Below are positions 39,224-48,023 of a stretch of 64,000 nucleotides of DNA, one piece after another. Numbering within the stretch: position 1 is the stretch's first letter; each line of letters starts with the position of its first letter. Below the pieces are notes generated by a model that was given only the letters and a program-made list of their open reading frames with translations, searched no databases and had not been told where the DNA came from. The stretch comes from Cytophaga sp. FL35 (GTDB lineage: Bacteria; Bacteroidota; Bacteroidia; Flavobacteriales; Flavobacteriaceae). Where the stretch lies: assembly GCF_014349235.1 (NCBI RefSeq), contig NZ_JACSOH010000010.1, positions 1 to 64,000 on the forward strand. Direction: 5' to 3'. The position numbers and the translations under genes are program-made.

Positions 39224-39451
39224 ATGGAGTTTCCGAAGTTTCTTTTAGGGGATAATACCGATTATCCTACGGCAATTTTTGTTGTTCATACAGAATATCC
39301 CCGTTTTATCATCAACCTAGAGAATGATGAGGTAGAATGGCTGGAAGATTTTTCACCTGAGGATGAAAAGGAATTGGAGTCAGAAGCCGAGAATCTTATC
39401 GAACAGGCCGGTAATTTTTATGATAGGGAAGTTTCAAGGTACGAAGAATAG
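39224..39451 (+). CDS. Small conserved acidic protein
   Basis: A 75-residue protein (MEFPKFLLGDNTDYPTAIFV...) rich in Glu and Asp (DFSPEDEKELESEAENLIEQ). The frame opens at 39170 inside the MATE gene, but the ATG at 39224 gives the natural start. I recall similar short proteins in flavobacteria but cannot assign a function. It sits 23 bp after the MATE gene and 2 bp before the PAP2 gene on the same strand, so it is likely cotranscribed and probably cytoplasmic. Confidence 0.7.
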   Translation: MEFPKFLLGDNTDYPTAIFVVHTEYPRFIINLENDEVEWLEDFSPEDEKELESEAENLIEQAGNFYDREVSRYEE

Positions 39452-39453
39452 GT

Positions 39454-40023
39454 ATGTTGCAAGAATTGGTTCAATGGGATAAGGAACTTTTCCTCTTTTT
39501 GAACAATTTGGGTACCCCAAGTTGGGATGCTTTTTGGATGTTTATCACCAACAAATGGAGTGCTATTCCATTGTATGCCCTGCTACTTGGTATATCTTTT
39601 AAGAAGTACGGATTAAAACGTACCATTGTCATTATAGTAACTGTGGCCCTGATGATCGTTGTTACCGATCAACTTTCCAATTTCTTTAAATATGGTGTAC
39701 AAAGGTTACGCCCTTGTTATGATCCAGAACTTGATGGTCTGGTACGATTGGTGAAAAATTCATGCGGAGGTAAATTCGGTTATTTTTCTGCACATGCGGG
39801 CAATAATTTTGCAGTGGCACTTTTCTTTACTTTTTTGTTGAGGACATATTACCGGTATATAGAAGTTTTCTTAATACTTTGGGCGTTATTGGTGTCTTAT
39901 AGTCGTATTTATATAGGTGTTCATTTTCCTTTAGATGTGCTAACAGGAGCTCTAATAGGTCTGATTTTTAGCTGGTTGTTTACAAAGTTGGCTATATTTG
40001 CACACCATAAAATAGCTCTATGA
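39454..40023 (+). CDS. PAP2 superfamily phosphatase
   Basis: A 189-residue integral membrane phosphatase. The three PAP2 motifs are KYGVQRLRP (KxxxxxxRP), SAHAGNNFA in place of PSGH, and SRIYIGVHFPLDVLTG (SRxxxxxHxxxD). Members dephosphorylate undecaprenyl pyrophosphate, phosphatidate or lipid A. Its stop overlaps the start of the ArnT-like gene by 4 bp, so a role in lipid A or lipid-carrier phosphate metabolism is plausible. The second motif has Ala instead of Gly (SAHA), an acceptable variant in Bacteroidota. Confidence 0.9.
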   Translation: MLQELVQWDKELFLFLNNLGTPSWDAFWMFITNKWSAIPLYALLLGISFKKYGLKRTIVIIVTVALMIVVTDQLSNFFKYGVQRLRPCYDPELDGLVRLVKNSCGGKFGYFSAHAGNNFAVALFFTFLLRTYYRYIEVFLILWALLVSYSRIYIGVHFPLDVLTGALIGLIFSWLFTKLAIFAHHKIAL

Positions 40024-41669
40024 TATCTAACTCTAGATATTGGGTTTTAGTTCTTTTAGTAGTTCTGGTCTATATCACCGGAATGTTCGTGACCCTTTTT
40101 GAAAATGATTCTGCCCAGTTTGCGGTAATGTCCATGAGAATGGTGCAGGAAAATGATTTCTTAAATCTTTTTAAGGGTACAGAGGAGTATTTGGATAAGC
40201 CCCATTTGCATTATTGGCTTGCCGCTTTTTCATACCTGATCTTTGGCTTGGAAGATTGGGCATATCGCATACCTGGTATTTTGGCGGTTCTATTGGCGGC
40301 ATATTCCAGTTACGGTTTGGGTAAACTTTTGTATAATAGACAGGTTGGGAAAATAGCCGCTTTAATCTTTATGACCGCTCAGACCATTGTTCTTTCCGCT
40401 ATTGATGTTAGAACAGATGCGGTTTTGACCGGTTTTGTTGCCCTAGCCATTTGGCAATTGGCTGCTTACGTTAATACAGGCTCTTTAAAAGCGATCATAC
40501 TAGGGGCCATAGCTACGGGGCTTGCCTTTTCCACAAAGGGGCAATTGGCTATTTTAATTATAGGTCTGGCGCTCCTTAGCCATATAGCCTATAGAAGAAA
40601 ATGGATTGTTTTGGTCAATTGGAAAGTTATAGTAGCACTGGCTGCGTTTGCGATTGCCATTGCTCCCATGCTATATGCTTACTACCATCAATTTGATATG
40701 CATCCCGAGAAAATTATCAGGGGTAAGGCTGAGCGTAGCGGAATCTTCTTTATTTTTTGGGAACAGAGTTTTGAGCGTATGAGCGGTGGTGGTATGGGAA
40801 GCAACAGTAGCGATTATTTCTTTTTCTTCCATACTTTTCTGTGGGTTTTTCTACCGTGGACGACACTAGGGTTACTGGCTTATGCTACTAAAATGAAAGC
40901 CATTTTCAAGAGCCGATTTAACTTTATACAAGGTCAGGAATTTTTAACCTTAGGTTGTATTACATTTTTCTTTTTGATTGCTAGTTTTTCGCAATTTAAG
41001 TTACCTCACTATTTAAATAGTACCATTCCCCTCTTTTCTGTATTGACGGCTTCTTACATCCTAACCCTGTTAGAGGATAAAAAAGCAAGGATTTTATTAG
41101 GAATTCAATATTTTGTGCTGAGCGTTATTTTCATTACTACCGTTCTTTTATGCTTTTTGGTGTTTGAGTTCAGCAATATTTTTGCGCTTGTTCTATTGTT
41201 GACTTTTATAACAGTAATCATTTATTTCTGTTTGAAGAATGAGACGTGTCCTAAAAAAATGATTACTATCTCTGCATTTGGGGCGCTTCTTTTAAATGCC
41301 ACCCTCAATCTTCATTTCTATCCGAATTTATTGACCTACCAAGCGGGGTCAAGTATGTCTAAAGTGGTAGAAGAGAAAGAAATTCCTGTCGACAAAATTT
41401 ACAAACTGGGTGACTATCATACCTGGTCATTGGATTTTTATAATCAACGACCAGTACAGATTACCTCCCTTGATGGAGTAAGGAATAAAAAGGATATTTG
41501 GATTTATGCTACAGATGCTCAACTTCGGCAATTGAAGGAATTGGACATGGATTGGGACATTCAATATACCCGAAATCAATTTAGAATTACGCGGTTGAGC
41601 CTAAAATTCCTTAATCCTTCCAAACGTAATAAGGTACTTTCCAAAATGCACTTAGTGCACATTTACTAG
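40020..41669 (+). CDS. GT39/ArnT-like membrane glycosyltransferase
   Basis: A 549-residue multispanning protein of the dolichyl-phosphate-mannose-protein mannosyltransferase superfamily (ArnT/PMT, GT-C fold). The first periplasmic loop has FENDSAQFAVMSMRMVQE and EYLDKPHLHYWL, matching the catalytic acidic loop of ArnT (ARFxE...DKPP-like). About 11-12 membrane helices follow and a small soluble C-terminal domain. ArnT-type enzymes move a sugar from undecaprenyl phosphate to lipid A or glycans on the periplasmic side. The donor could be made by the convergent ArnC-like GT2. It overlaps the convergent flippase-like gene by 4 bp at the stops. Confidence 0.87.
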   Translation: MISNSRYWVLVLLVVLVYITGMFVTLFENDSAQFAVMSMRMVQENDFLNLFKGTEEYLDKPHLHYWLAAFSYLIFGLEDWAYRIPGILAVLLAAYSSYGLGKLLYNRQVGKIAALIFMTAQTIVLSAIDVRTDAVLTGFVALAIWQLAAYVNTGSLKAIILGAIATGLAFSTKGQLAILIIGLALLSHIAYRRKWIVLVNWKVIVALAAFAIAIAPMLYAYYHQFDMHPEKIIRGKAERSGIFFIFWEQSFERMSGGGMGSNSSDYFFFFHTFLWVFLPWTTLGLLAYATKMKAIFKSRFNFIQGQEFLTLGCITFFFLIASFSQFKLPHYLNSTIPLFSVLTASYILTLLEDKKARILLGIQYFVLSVIFITTVLLCFLVFEFSNIFALVLLLTFITVIIYFCLKNETCPKKMITISAFGALLLNATLNLHFYPNLLTYQAGSSMSKVVEEKEIPVDKIYKLGDYHTWSLDFYNQRPVQITSLDGVRNKKDIWIYATDAQLRQLKELDMDWDIQYTRNQFRITRLSLKFLNPSKRNKVLSKMHLVHIY

Positions 41670-42532
41670 ACGTTTTTCAGGATCGGTTTTTTGAAGTGAT
41701 AGATAATTCCCCATAAGGAAGTAAAAGCGCTTATTAAAAAGAACATCATGCTCAAGGTTATAGAAATATCTTGATCTAAGCCCAACCACAAGGAAAAGTA
41801 ATAAAAGGTTACTTCCCTACTTCCTATGCCCCCTATGGTCAAAGGTAAAACGGCCACAATGGAAGAAACCAAGAAAACAAAAAGATAGGACAGTATATTA
41901 CTTTCAACGCCCATTGCTAAAATTAAAAGCCAAACACTCATGAGTTGCGTTAGTTGTACAATTGCCGAATAGCCCAAGGATTTCCAATAAACGCTGAAAA
42001 CGGAAGGAAAGTATTTTTTATTGATGAACCAAAAAACAAGCAAACCTATGGCTAGCACAGGCAATGATAACATTTGATACCCTTTTAAAAGCGGATGCTC
42101 CAAAAAAAGGAATATAAGACAGACATAAACGCATATGAAACAGAGTCCGCTCAGCCTATCTAGTAAAAGAACAGAAACCACGCTCTTTGTTTTTACATCA
42201 AAGGTTTTTTTGATGAGATATCCTTTATAGGCATCCCCCCCAATTCCCCCGGGTAAAAATAGATTATAGAACATACCTAGAAGATACAATTCCAGGTTGC
42301 TTTTCTGACCTATTGGTAACGATAGCTCGTGAAAATATAGGTTGAGTCTAAAGGCTGCAAAAAGTTTGGAGACCACAAACAGAATAAGGGAGACTGTCAA
42401 TAAATATGGGTCCACCATTTTTATAATTAGCCATACTTCCTGTATGTTCACTTTTGTAAAAACTAGGTAAACCAGTAGAGCACTGAATACAAATTTGAGC
42501 GCCGTAATGCCTTTTTTACGCAGATTGCCCAC
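41666..42532 (-). CDS. Flippase-like LPG synthase TM-domain protein (PF03706)
   Basis: A 288-residue protein with about 7-8 membrane helices of the lysylphosphatidylglycerol synthase transmembrane-domain/AglD family. Family features: YLLGMFYNLFLPGGIGGDAYKGYLI (positions about 87-111), SVVSVLLLDRLSGL and VAVLPLTIGGIGSREVTFYYF. It lacks the soluble LPG-synthase domain. Such proteins are proposed to translocate polyprenyl-linked sugars or assist glycolipid export. Its start overlaps the GT2 stop by 17 bp, a coupled pair with the ArnC/DPM-like enzyme, fitting a polyprenyl-phosphate-sugar pathway. Confidence 0.85.
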   Translation of the reverse strand: MGNLRKKGITALKFVFSALLVYLVFTKVNIQEVWLIIKMVDPYLLTVSLILFVVSKLFAAFRLNLYFHELSLPIGQKSNLELYLLGMFYNLFLPGGIGGDAYKGYLIKKTFDVKTKSVVSVLLLDRLSGLCFICVYVCLIFLFLEHPLLKGYQMLSLPVLAIGLLVFWFINKKYFPSVFSVYWKSLGYSAIVQLTQLMSVWLLILAMGVESNILSYLFVFLVSSIVAVLPLTIGGIGSREVTFYYFSLWLGLDQDISITLSMMFFLISAFTSLWGIIYHFKKPILKNV

Positions 42533-43475
42533 CTACCGATACTTTTTTGATTCTGTACGGGCGCTTTTGTTGGGACTCATAGTAAGTTCTAATCAAAAGT
42601 TCCATGACAATACCGATAGTAAATAGTTGAATACCACCTAGAATAAGCATAACTCCAAATATGAGAAGGGGTCTTGTACCTATATCTTCTCCCATTCCAA
42701 ATTTCACAACCAATAAGTACATGTTAATTAGAATACCTAGCAGAATGAGTAACACACCAAAAATTCCAAAAAGGTGAATGGGCCGCTGAAAATATTTTCT
42801 GATAAACAGCAAAAGCATCATATCTGCAATTACCTTAAAAACCCTTTCCAATCCATATTTGGATACCCCTGCATTTCTTGCATGGTGTTTTACAGGAACT
42901 TGTTTTATCTGCGCACCTTCCAAATAAGCTAAAAGTGTAATAAAGCGATGCATTTCGCCATAGAGGTTAAGGTCTTTGGCTATATCCCGAGAAAAAACCT
43001 TAAGGGCACAACCATTGTCCTTAATGTCCAGATTGGTCACTCTACGAACCAAAAAATTGGCAATTTTAGAAGGTATTTTCTTGACCAAGGAATCTTTTCT
43101 TTTTTGTCTGATACCTGTAACCAAATCAAATTCGCCATTTACGGCATAAGAAAGCATTTCAGGTATATCAGTAGGGTCATTTTGCAAATCGCCGTCCATA
43201 GTGATTATAAATTCCCCTTCAGCGTAGTCAATACCTGCAGCTAGCGCCAAACTTTGACCGTAATTTTTCTTGAGACATATAAGATGTACCTTTTCGTCCT
43301 GCATATCATTGACCACCTTTCGAGTACCATCGGTAGAAAAATCGTCTACGTATATAATTTGATATTGGTAGCCCACTAGGCTTTCGTGTATCTTTTGTGT
43401 CAATAACATTACATTGTCCTCTTCGTTAAATAAGGGTACGATAATGGAAAGCAACGACGTTGTAATAGGGTTCAT
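42516..43475 (-). CDS. ArnC/DPM1-like polyprenyl-phosphate glycosyltransferase
   Basis: A 319-residue GT2 enzyme with a cytoplasmic catalytic domain and two C-terminal membrane helices, the layout of GtrB/ArnC-type undecaprenyl-phosphate glycosyltransferases. Motifs: LSIIVPLFNEEDNV, IIYVDDFSTDGT, ITMDGDLQNDPTDIPEML (DxD) and SKYGLERVFKVIADM. It loads a sugar onto the lipid carrier. The frame opens at 43499, but a TAAATTTG promoter box at 43497-43504 overlaps that codon, so the ATG at 43475 is preferred. Coupled to the flippase-like gene; an ArnT-like acceptor enzyme is convergent. Confidence 0.9.
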   Translation of the reverse strand: MNPITTSLLSIIVPLFNEEDNVMLLTQKIHESLVGYQYQIIYVDDFSTDGTRKVVNDMQDEKVHLICLKKNYGQSLALAAGIDYAEGEFIITMDGDLQNDPTDIPEMLSYAVNGEFDLVTGIRQKRKDSLVKKIPSKIANFLVRRVTNLDIKDNGCALKVFSRDIAKDLNLYGEMHRFITLLAYLEGAQIKQVPVKHHARNAGVSKYGLERVFKVIADMMLLLFIRKYFQRPIHLFGIFGVLLILLGILINMYLLVVKFGMGEDIGTRPLLIFGVMLILGGIQLFTIGIVMELLIRTYYESQQKRPYRIKKVSVGGQSA

Positions 43476-43496
43476 TCCTGTTTTTTGGTTTGTGGG

Positions 43497-43504
43497 CAAA
43501 TTTA
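43497..43504 (-). promoter_or_regulatory. -7 promoter box for the GT2-flippase operon
   Basis: TAAATTTG on the minus strand fits TAnnTTTG, 22 bp upstream of the ATG at 43475. Confidence 0.5.
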
Positions 43505-43568
43505 GGGTTTTATTGGCTAGTAAATAACTTAGTTGCGGATAGTTAAACTAAACCTTATTGTTATGCCT

Positions 43569-44600
43569 TTATTTTCTCATTAGGAGTTGGGCGGCTTCCC
43601 CAGCAGAGATTTGACTGTCCCTAACCATTTTAATAAAGGATTCTAAAGCATCGGAGCTGTTGTTGTCTTCAAAATATTGTAACCTAAGCTCTTCGTCAAG
43701 GGTTTGATAAAGCCATTTTTCTCGCTGAAGCTTCCTTTTTTCCTCAAAGAATCCCGAACTTTTTGCCAAGGAAACAAACTCTTGAATTGTCTTCCAAATA
43801 GTATCGATTCCTTTTCCTTCCGTAGCTGAACAAATACCGACTATAGTATTCCAAAAAGCATACTTTGGAGGGTATAGTTCCATGGTTTTTTGTAGTTGCG
43901 ATTGGGCTTGGTGGGATTTTTTGAGGTTGTCCCCATCTGCTTTGTTGATTGCAATGGCATCGGCCATTTCAATAATCCCTCGTTTAATACCTTGTAATTC
44001 GTCCCCTGTTCCGGGCAAATTTAAAAGAAGGAAAAAGTCTACCATGTCATAAACGGCAGTTTCGCTTTGGCCTACCCCTACAGTTTCAATAAAAATAATA
44101 TTGAAACCAGCTGCCTCGCAGAGGAGAATAGTTTCCCTTGTTTTAGTGGTAACTCCGCCCAAGGCTTTTCTTGTTGGAGAAGGCCGAACAAAGGCATTTT
44201 TGTTTTGTGCTAAATAGGGCATTCTTGTCTTGTCACCCAAAATACTACCAGAGCTCTGGATGCTACTTGGGTCAACGGCTAGGACAGCTACCCTTTCTCC
44301 CTTGTCAAGCAAACGGGAGCCTAAATTTTCAATAAAAGTACTTTTCCCAACTCCGGGTATACCCGTAATGCCAATTCGCACGCTATCCACACTATTGCTT
44401 AGACAATGGCTTACCAGTTGATTTGATAATATTTTGTCTTCGGCCTTGGTACTTTCAACCAATGTAATGGCCCTTGCCAAAATAGCAGTATTTCCAGTTT
44501 TTAAACCTTCTTGAAATTCTTTTAAGGTAAGATTCCTTTTGCTCCCTAGTTTTTTCTTATTGGAAGTTTCTTGGTTTCCAGAGAGCTTTTCATCTTTCAA
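43569..44600 (-). CDS. meaB: Methylmalonyl-CoA mutase-associated GTPase MeaB
   Basis: A 343-residue G3E-family P-loop GTPase (MeaB/ArgK) that protects and loads adenosylcobalamin on methylmalonyl-CoA mutase. Motifs: GITGIPGVGKSTFIENLG (Walker A), LAVDPSSIQSSGSILGDKTRM, IFIETVGVGQSE (Walker B/switch) and the specificity segment AINKADGDN. A basic N-terminal extension (about 1-25) precedes the domain. The mutase itself is not in the window. It lies 2 bp downstream of the DUF2911 gene in the same orientation. Confidence 0.94.
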   Translation of the reverse strand: MKDEKLSGNQETSNKKKLGSKRNLTLKEFQEGLKTGNTAILARAITLVESTKAEDKILSNQLVSHCLSNSVDSVRIGITGIPGVGKSTFIENLGSRLLDKGERVAVLAVDPSSIQSSGSILGDKTRMPYLAQNKNAFVRPSPTRKALGGVTTKTRETILLCEAAGFNIIFIETVGVGQSETAVYDMVDFFLLLNLPGTGDELQGIKRGIIEMADAIAINKADGDNLKKSHQAQSQLQKTMELYPPKYAFWNTIVGICSATEGKGIDTIWKTIQEFVSLAKSSGFFEEKRKLQREKWLYQTLDEELRLQYFEDNNSSDALESFIKMVRDSQISAGEAAQLLMRK

Positions 44601-44602
44601 AA

Positions 44603-45163
44603 TTAATTGTTTACAGGAATTTTTACTTTGGTGTTATCCCAAGCCATAAACATAAAAAGCTCGCCGTTATCTTCAAAATCGATGGTGAAGTTTTCCATAG
44701 TTTTTTCTAAACGCTCTACTGGAACGGTAATTTCGATTACATCTTCTTCTGGTTTTCTGGCAGTTTCCTTACCACCGCTCATGACTGTAACGCCCCAATC
44801 CGGAATGTCCTTGTTAAAAATGATATCCCAACTTTCTTTATTGGGTCGGGTCCATAGGGAATAGGTGCCCGGTGGCAAACTTTTATCTGCCATTCTAATA
44901 CCTGTCTCCGTAAAAAATGTAGTTGGCTCGTTGGCACCGGTTCTCCATATAGCTCCAAAAGGAACAAGCTCACCAAAAATTTGTCGTCCCTTTTTTAAAG
45001 GGCTGGAATAGTTAACTTTTAGATGGAAATCATCACTTTCATAAACCACCTCTTTAAGCGGACTGTGTTTTTTGGTTTGCTCGCGCATATAAGGTTCTAA
45101 AACAAAGAAAAATAAAACTGCTATTACTCCAACAATAATTAAAATCCATTTTAACAATTTCAT
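44603..45163 (-). CDS. DUF2911 membrane-anchored protein
   Basis: A 186-residue protein with one N-terminal membrane helix (KWILIIVGVIAVLFFFV) and a DUF2911 beta-sandwich: VNYSSPLKKGRQIFGELVPFGAIWRTGANEPTTF (about 50-83), KSLPPGTYSLWTRPNKESWDIIFN, then a C-terminal strand pair. DUF2911 proteins are common exported Bacteroidota proteins of unknown function. Its 3' end is 2 bp from meaB, suggesting cotranscription, though a functional link is not evident. An inverted repeat lies 20 bp upstream of its start. Confidence 0.85.
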   Translation of the reverse strand: MKLLKWILIIVGVIAVLFFFVLEPYMREQTKKHSPLKEVVYESDDFHLKVNYSSPLKKGRQIFGELVPFGAIWRTGANEPTTFFTETGIRMADKSLPPGTYSLWTRPNKESWDIIFNKDIPDWGVTVMSGGKETARKPEEDVIEITVPVERLEKTMENFTIDFEDNGELFMFMAWDNTKVKIPVNN

Positions 45164-45183
45164 ATTGCGTTCTAGTTCTATGG

Positions 45184-45207
45184 TTGCACCATCTTTTTAG
45201 GGTGCAA
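45184..45207. promoter_or_regulatory. Inverted repeat upstream of the DUF2911 gene
   Basis: TTGCACC (45184-45190) and GGTGCAA (45201-45207) are perfect complements around a 10-bp spacer, ending 20 bp upstream of the ATG. It could be an operator or a 5'-leader hairpin. Confidence 0.45.
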
Positions 45208-45424
45208 GATTATGAAATTCTAATGTACAAATAATTATGAAACCCTATAAAAAAACAGGGTTGAGACATTTTTTTAGTGAAGTTTTTTGATTGACCCGAT
45301 ATTTGAATGCTTTAAATTCTATTGTTAACGGTATTCATCATTTTCACATGAATTTAATACAACTCTTTATGATAGCTGAACTAAGCTGCGTATCTTCAAG
45401 AAATAATCAAAAAGTAATAATACG

Positions 45425-45850
45425 ATGAAAACTATATTTCAAACAAGTGCTACCAATTCTGGCGGTAGAGAGGGTCACGTTAAAAGTGATGATGGAGCTA
45501 TTGATTTGGGAATAAAAATGCCCAACTCTAAGGGAGAGACAGATGGCAAATCCACTAATCCGGAACAATTATTTGCAGCGGCCTATTCCACCTGTTTTGC
45601 GGGTGCCCTTCAAGCGGTTGCTAAGGAACACAAAGTGGATGATTTAGGTGATTTTAGTGTTACTGCTGTTGTAGGTTTCAATAAGGACGAAGAGGGATTT
45701 TTTATAGATGCCACATTGGACTGTTGGTTGCCAACCGTTGATAAGGAAACCGGTGAGAAATTGATAAATGCCGCTCACGAGATTTGCCCTTACAGTAAAG
45801 CAACAAGAGATAATATTACAGTTGAACTAAACCTTATGGTTGAAGCGTAA
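45425..45850 (+). CDS. ohr: Organic hydroperoxide resistance protein (Ohr/OsmC family)
   Basis: A 141-residue OsmC-fold peroxidase. The two redox cysteines are in AAAYSTCFAGALQAV (near residue 59) and HEICPYSKATRDN (near 124), typical of Ohr. It reduces organic hydroperoxides with a dithiol lipoyl donor. No OhrR-like MarR regulator is adjacent. Monogenic, with a 261-bp upstream region and a strong terminator downstream. Confidence 0.93.
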   Translation: MKTIFQTSATNSGGREGHVKSDDGAIDLGIKMPNSKGETDGKSTNPEQLFAAAYSTCFAGALQAVAKEHKVDDLGDFSVTAVVGFNKDEEGFFIDATLDCWLPTVDKETGEKLINAAHEICPYSKATRDNITVELNLMVEA

Positions 45851-45876
45851 TTGGTTTATTGTGCTTAATAACATGT

Positions 45877-45904
45877 AAAAGGTTCCGTTATGCGGAACCT
45901 TTTT
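45877..45904. terminator. Bidirectional terminator
   Basis: Stem ggttccg / cggaacc with a 5-base loop, flanked by A- and T-runs, between the convergent ohr and aldose epimerase genes. Confidence 0.9.
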
Positions 45905-46807
45905 TTAGTTGGTACTGAACCTGAATTCTGAAATATTCCTATATTTTTCTTTCGGTCTTAAAACGCAGTTAGGGAAATTCTTATGATTAGGTGCATCGGG
46001 TAAGTTTTGTGTCTCAAAGCATATAGCTCCAAAGTTAGATGGTGTGTAAACAACCATTCCAACTTGATTGGTAGCGACTTCCATGGAAATTCCTGATTTT
46101 GGTGAACTACATTTGGCGACAACAGGAGAATTCATATCAACGACGAATGGAGTATCTAATCTCTCATCCCCAATTGATTTCTCCTTTGTGAAATCCTTCG
46201 ATGAACCTTCGGTTAGATAGGCCTTTCCAGTTGGTAAAAGGTTGGGTTTTGTTTCTAAAAAATGAGAACAGTTTAGTTGCAACCTATACTCGTTTATAGA
46301 AGCCTCATCATCCAGTTTAAAGTAAGAATGATTGGTTAGGTTAACCACGGTAGCTCTATCGGTAACCGCGTCAAAGATAATCCGCAAATTTTTCCCTTTC
46401 AACGCATAGGTAACGGTAGTTTTTAGATTGCCCGGGTAACCCTCCTCTAAATGGGCACTTTCGTAGGAAAGTTTTACATATGGGTTTTCTCCGTAGTGTA
46501 CTTCTTCAAATTTCCAATACTTTTTGCTAAAACCTTCTCTGCCACCGTGTAAATGAACTCCATGATCATTGGGTAATTGATATGTTTCCCTATCCAATGT
46601 AAATTCTTTTCCAATACGGCCTGCATATCTACCTACGCACGCACCAAGGTATAGCTCATCATCTAAATAATCGCTAGGGAATTCATGACCTACTACCACA
46701 TTAGAATAGGTTTCATCTGAATTTTTTAACATCAATTTTTGGATTACTGCGCCATAATCCAAGACCATTAGTATGAGATGGTCATTCTTAATTGTAACTT
46801 GTTTCAA
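45905..46807 (-). CDS. galM: Aldose 1-epimerase (galactose mutarotase)
   Basis: A 300-residue beta-sandwich mutarotase that interconverts alpha and beta anomers of hexoses. Motifs: YAGRIGKEFTLD (Arg of the active site), DHGVHLHGGREGF (His), VVNLTNHSYFKL (catalytic His) and ICFETQNLPDAPNHKNFPN (catalytic Glu). No signal peptide. A promoter with TTG, an 18-bp spacer and TAATTTTG lies just upstream on the minus strand. Monocistronic. Confidence 0.93.
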   Translation of the reverse strand: MKQVTIKNDHLILMVLDYGAVIQKLMLKNSDETYSNVVVGHEFPSDYLDDELYLGACVGRYAGRIGKEFTLDRETYQLPNDHGVHLHGGREGFSKKYWKFEEVHYGENPYVKLSYESAHLEEGYPGNLKTTVTYALKGKNLRIIFDAVTDRATVVNLTNHSYFKLDDEASINEYRLQLNCSHFLETKPNLLPTGKAYLTEGSSKDFTKEKSIGDERLDTPFVVDMNSPVVAKCSSPKSGISMEVATNQVGMVVYTPSNFGAICFETQNLPDAPNHKNFPNCVLRPKEKYRNISEFRFSTN

Positions 46808-46830
46808 GAGTGCTCAATAAAAAATTTCAT

Positions 46831-46859
46831 CAAAATTACTCGTTTTTTGCAACATCCAA
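46831..46859 (-). promoter_or_regulatory. Promoter of galM
   Basis: On the minus strand TTG (46857-46859), an 18-bp spacer and TAATTTTG (46831-46838) fit the flavobacterial -33/-7 consensus, 23 bp upstream of the ATG. Confidence 0.65.
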
Positions 46860-46924
46860 TTATTTGTATCGTCCTTTAAGAAAAATAGATAACACATCAA
46901 CCTCAAAAACGGCTCCAAAAACGA

Positions 46925-47467
46925 ATGCTTCAACTGGACCTTATAAGAAAGTGCCAGGCCAAAAATAGAAAGGCCCAATTACATCTATACCGTAAGTATT
47001 GTGGGGGTATGTTTATAGTGGCCTCTAGGTACTTGATAAATGAAGACGATGCGGAAGATGCAGTACAAGAAGCATTCATTAAGGCGTTTCAAAATTTGGA
47101 ACAGTTTTCTGGAGAGGTAACTTTTGGTGCTTGGCTAAAAAAAATTGTCATAAATCAATGTCTGGATGTTCTCAAGTCCCGAAATCAGGATTTTGTGGAA
47201 ATAGAGGAGAATAATTTGTCTGAAGAACCTAATTGGGACTGGAAGGTAGATGAAAATTGTACGGTTGGTCAAGTTAAAAATGCAATCAATAATCTGCCGG
47301 ACAAGTACAGATATGTAACCATGATGTATTTATTGGAGGGATATGACCATGGTGAAATCTCGGAAGTACTTAAAATAACGGAATCAGCTTGCAGAACAAG
47401 ATTGATGAGGGGTAAAGGTTATCTACAAAAAGTTTTAAAAGAGAAAAAATATGTCACGGGATATTAG
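46925..47467 (+). CDS. ECF-type RNA polymerase sigma factor
   Basis: A 180-residue group 4 sigma-70 factor. Region 2 (about 10-80) has YLINEDDAEDAVQEAFIKAFQNL, the core-binding/-10 recognition segment; region 4 (about 120-170) has LPDKYRYVTMMYLLEGYDHGEISEVL and ITESACRTRLMRGKGYL as the helix-turn-helix. Its stop overlaps the downstream gene by 17 bp, and that product has the layout of an anti-sigma factor, so the pair probably controls an envelope response including the DUF4097-like gene. Confidence 0.94.
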   Translation: MLQLDLIRKCQAKNRKAQLHLYRKYCGGMFIVASRYLINEDDAEDAVQEAFIKAFQNLEQFSGEVTFGAWLKKIVINQCLDVLKSRNQDFVEIEENNLSEEPNWDWKVDENCTVGQVKNAINNLPDKYRYVTMMYLLEGYDHGEISEVLKITESACRTRLMRGKGYLQKVLKEKKYVTGY

Positions 47468-48023
47468 AGATTTGCTTAAAACAGATTCGGCAAATGAATT
47501 GCCAAAAATGAAAAGTGGACATGAAAAAAGATTTATTGATCGATTGGAAAAAGAAATGCCTAGAAGTAGGACTAAGGTAATTCCAATATGGGCCGTAGCA
47601 GCATCAATTTTAATTCTGTTAGGAATCTTTTTGTTCTTGAAGGACCCATCTTTGGAAAACAGTAATAAGCCTACCATTGTTAATACAGATAAAGAGCATC
47701 CTGAAAAAGACACTTCCATTAAGTTAGGAGACCTGTCGCCAGATTTAAAGAAAATAGAGGATTACTATGTGGCCAATATTAATTTGGAACTGGCAAAATT
47801 GCCAGTTTCAAAAGAAAACGAGGAATTGGTAGAAAGTTATATAGCACAATTAGAAGAATTAAACAAAGAATATAGGGCATTGAGTGAGGAGCTTAATTTA
47901 TACGGGCCCAATGATCAAACAATTACCGCAATGATTCAAAATTTACAGCTTAGGTTGGAATTGCTGCGAAAGTTAAAGGAGGAATTAAATCAGATAAAAA
48001 AATCAAAAAATGAAACAGTTTAA
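47451..48023 (+). CDS. Putative anti-sigma factor, single-pass membrane protein
   Basis: A 190-residue protein: a cytoplasmic N-terminal part of about 42 residues (RDIRDLLKTDSANELPKMK, RFIDRLEKEMPR), one membrane helix (WAVAASILILLGIFLFL, about 48-65) and a periplasmic part ending in heptad-rich helices (LEELNKEYRALSEELNL, LQLRLELLRKLKEELNQIKK). No zinc-binding HxxxCxxC motif is present, so it is not a ZAS-type anti-sigma. Position and topology support an anti-sigma role, not sequence homology that I can confirm. It overlaps both neighbours (17 and 14 bp). Confidence 0.7.
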   Translation: MSRDIRDLLKTDSANELPKMKSGHEKRFIDRLEKEMPRSRTKVIPIWAVAASILILLGIFLFLKDPSLENSNKPTIVNTDKEHPEKDTSIKLGDLSPDLKKIEDYYVANINLELAKLPVSKENEELVESYIAQLEELNKEYRALSEELNLYGPNDQTITAMIQNLQLRLELLRKLKEELNQIKKSKNETV

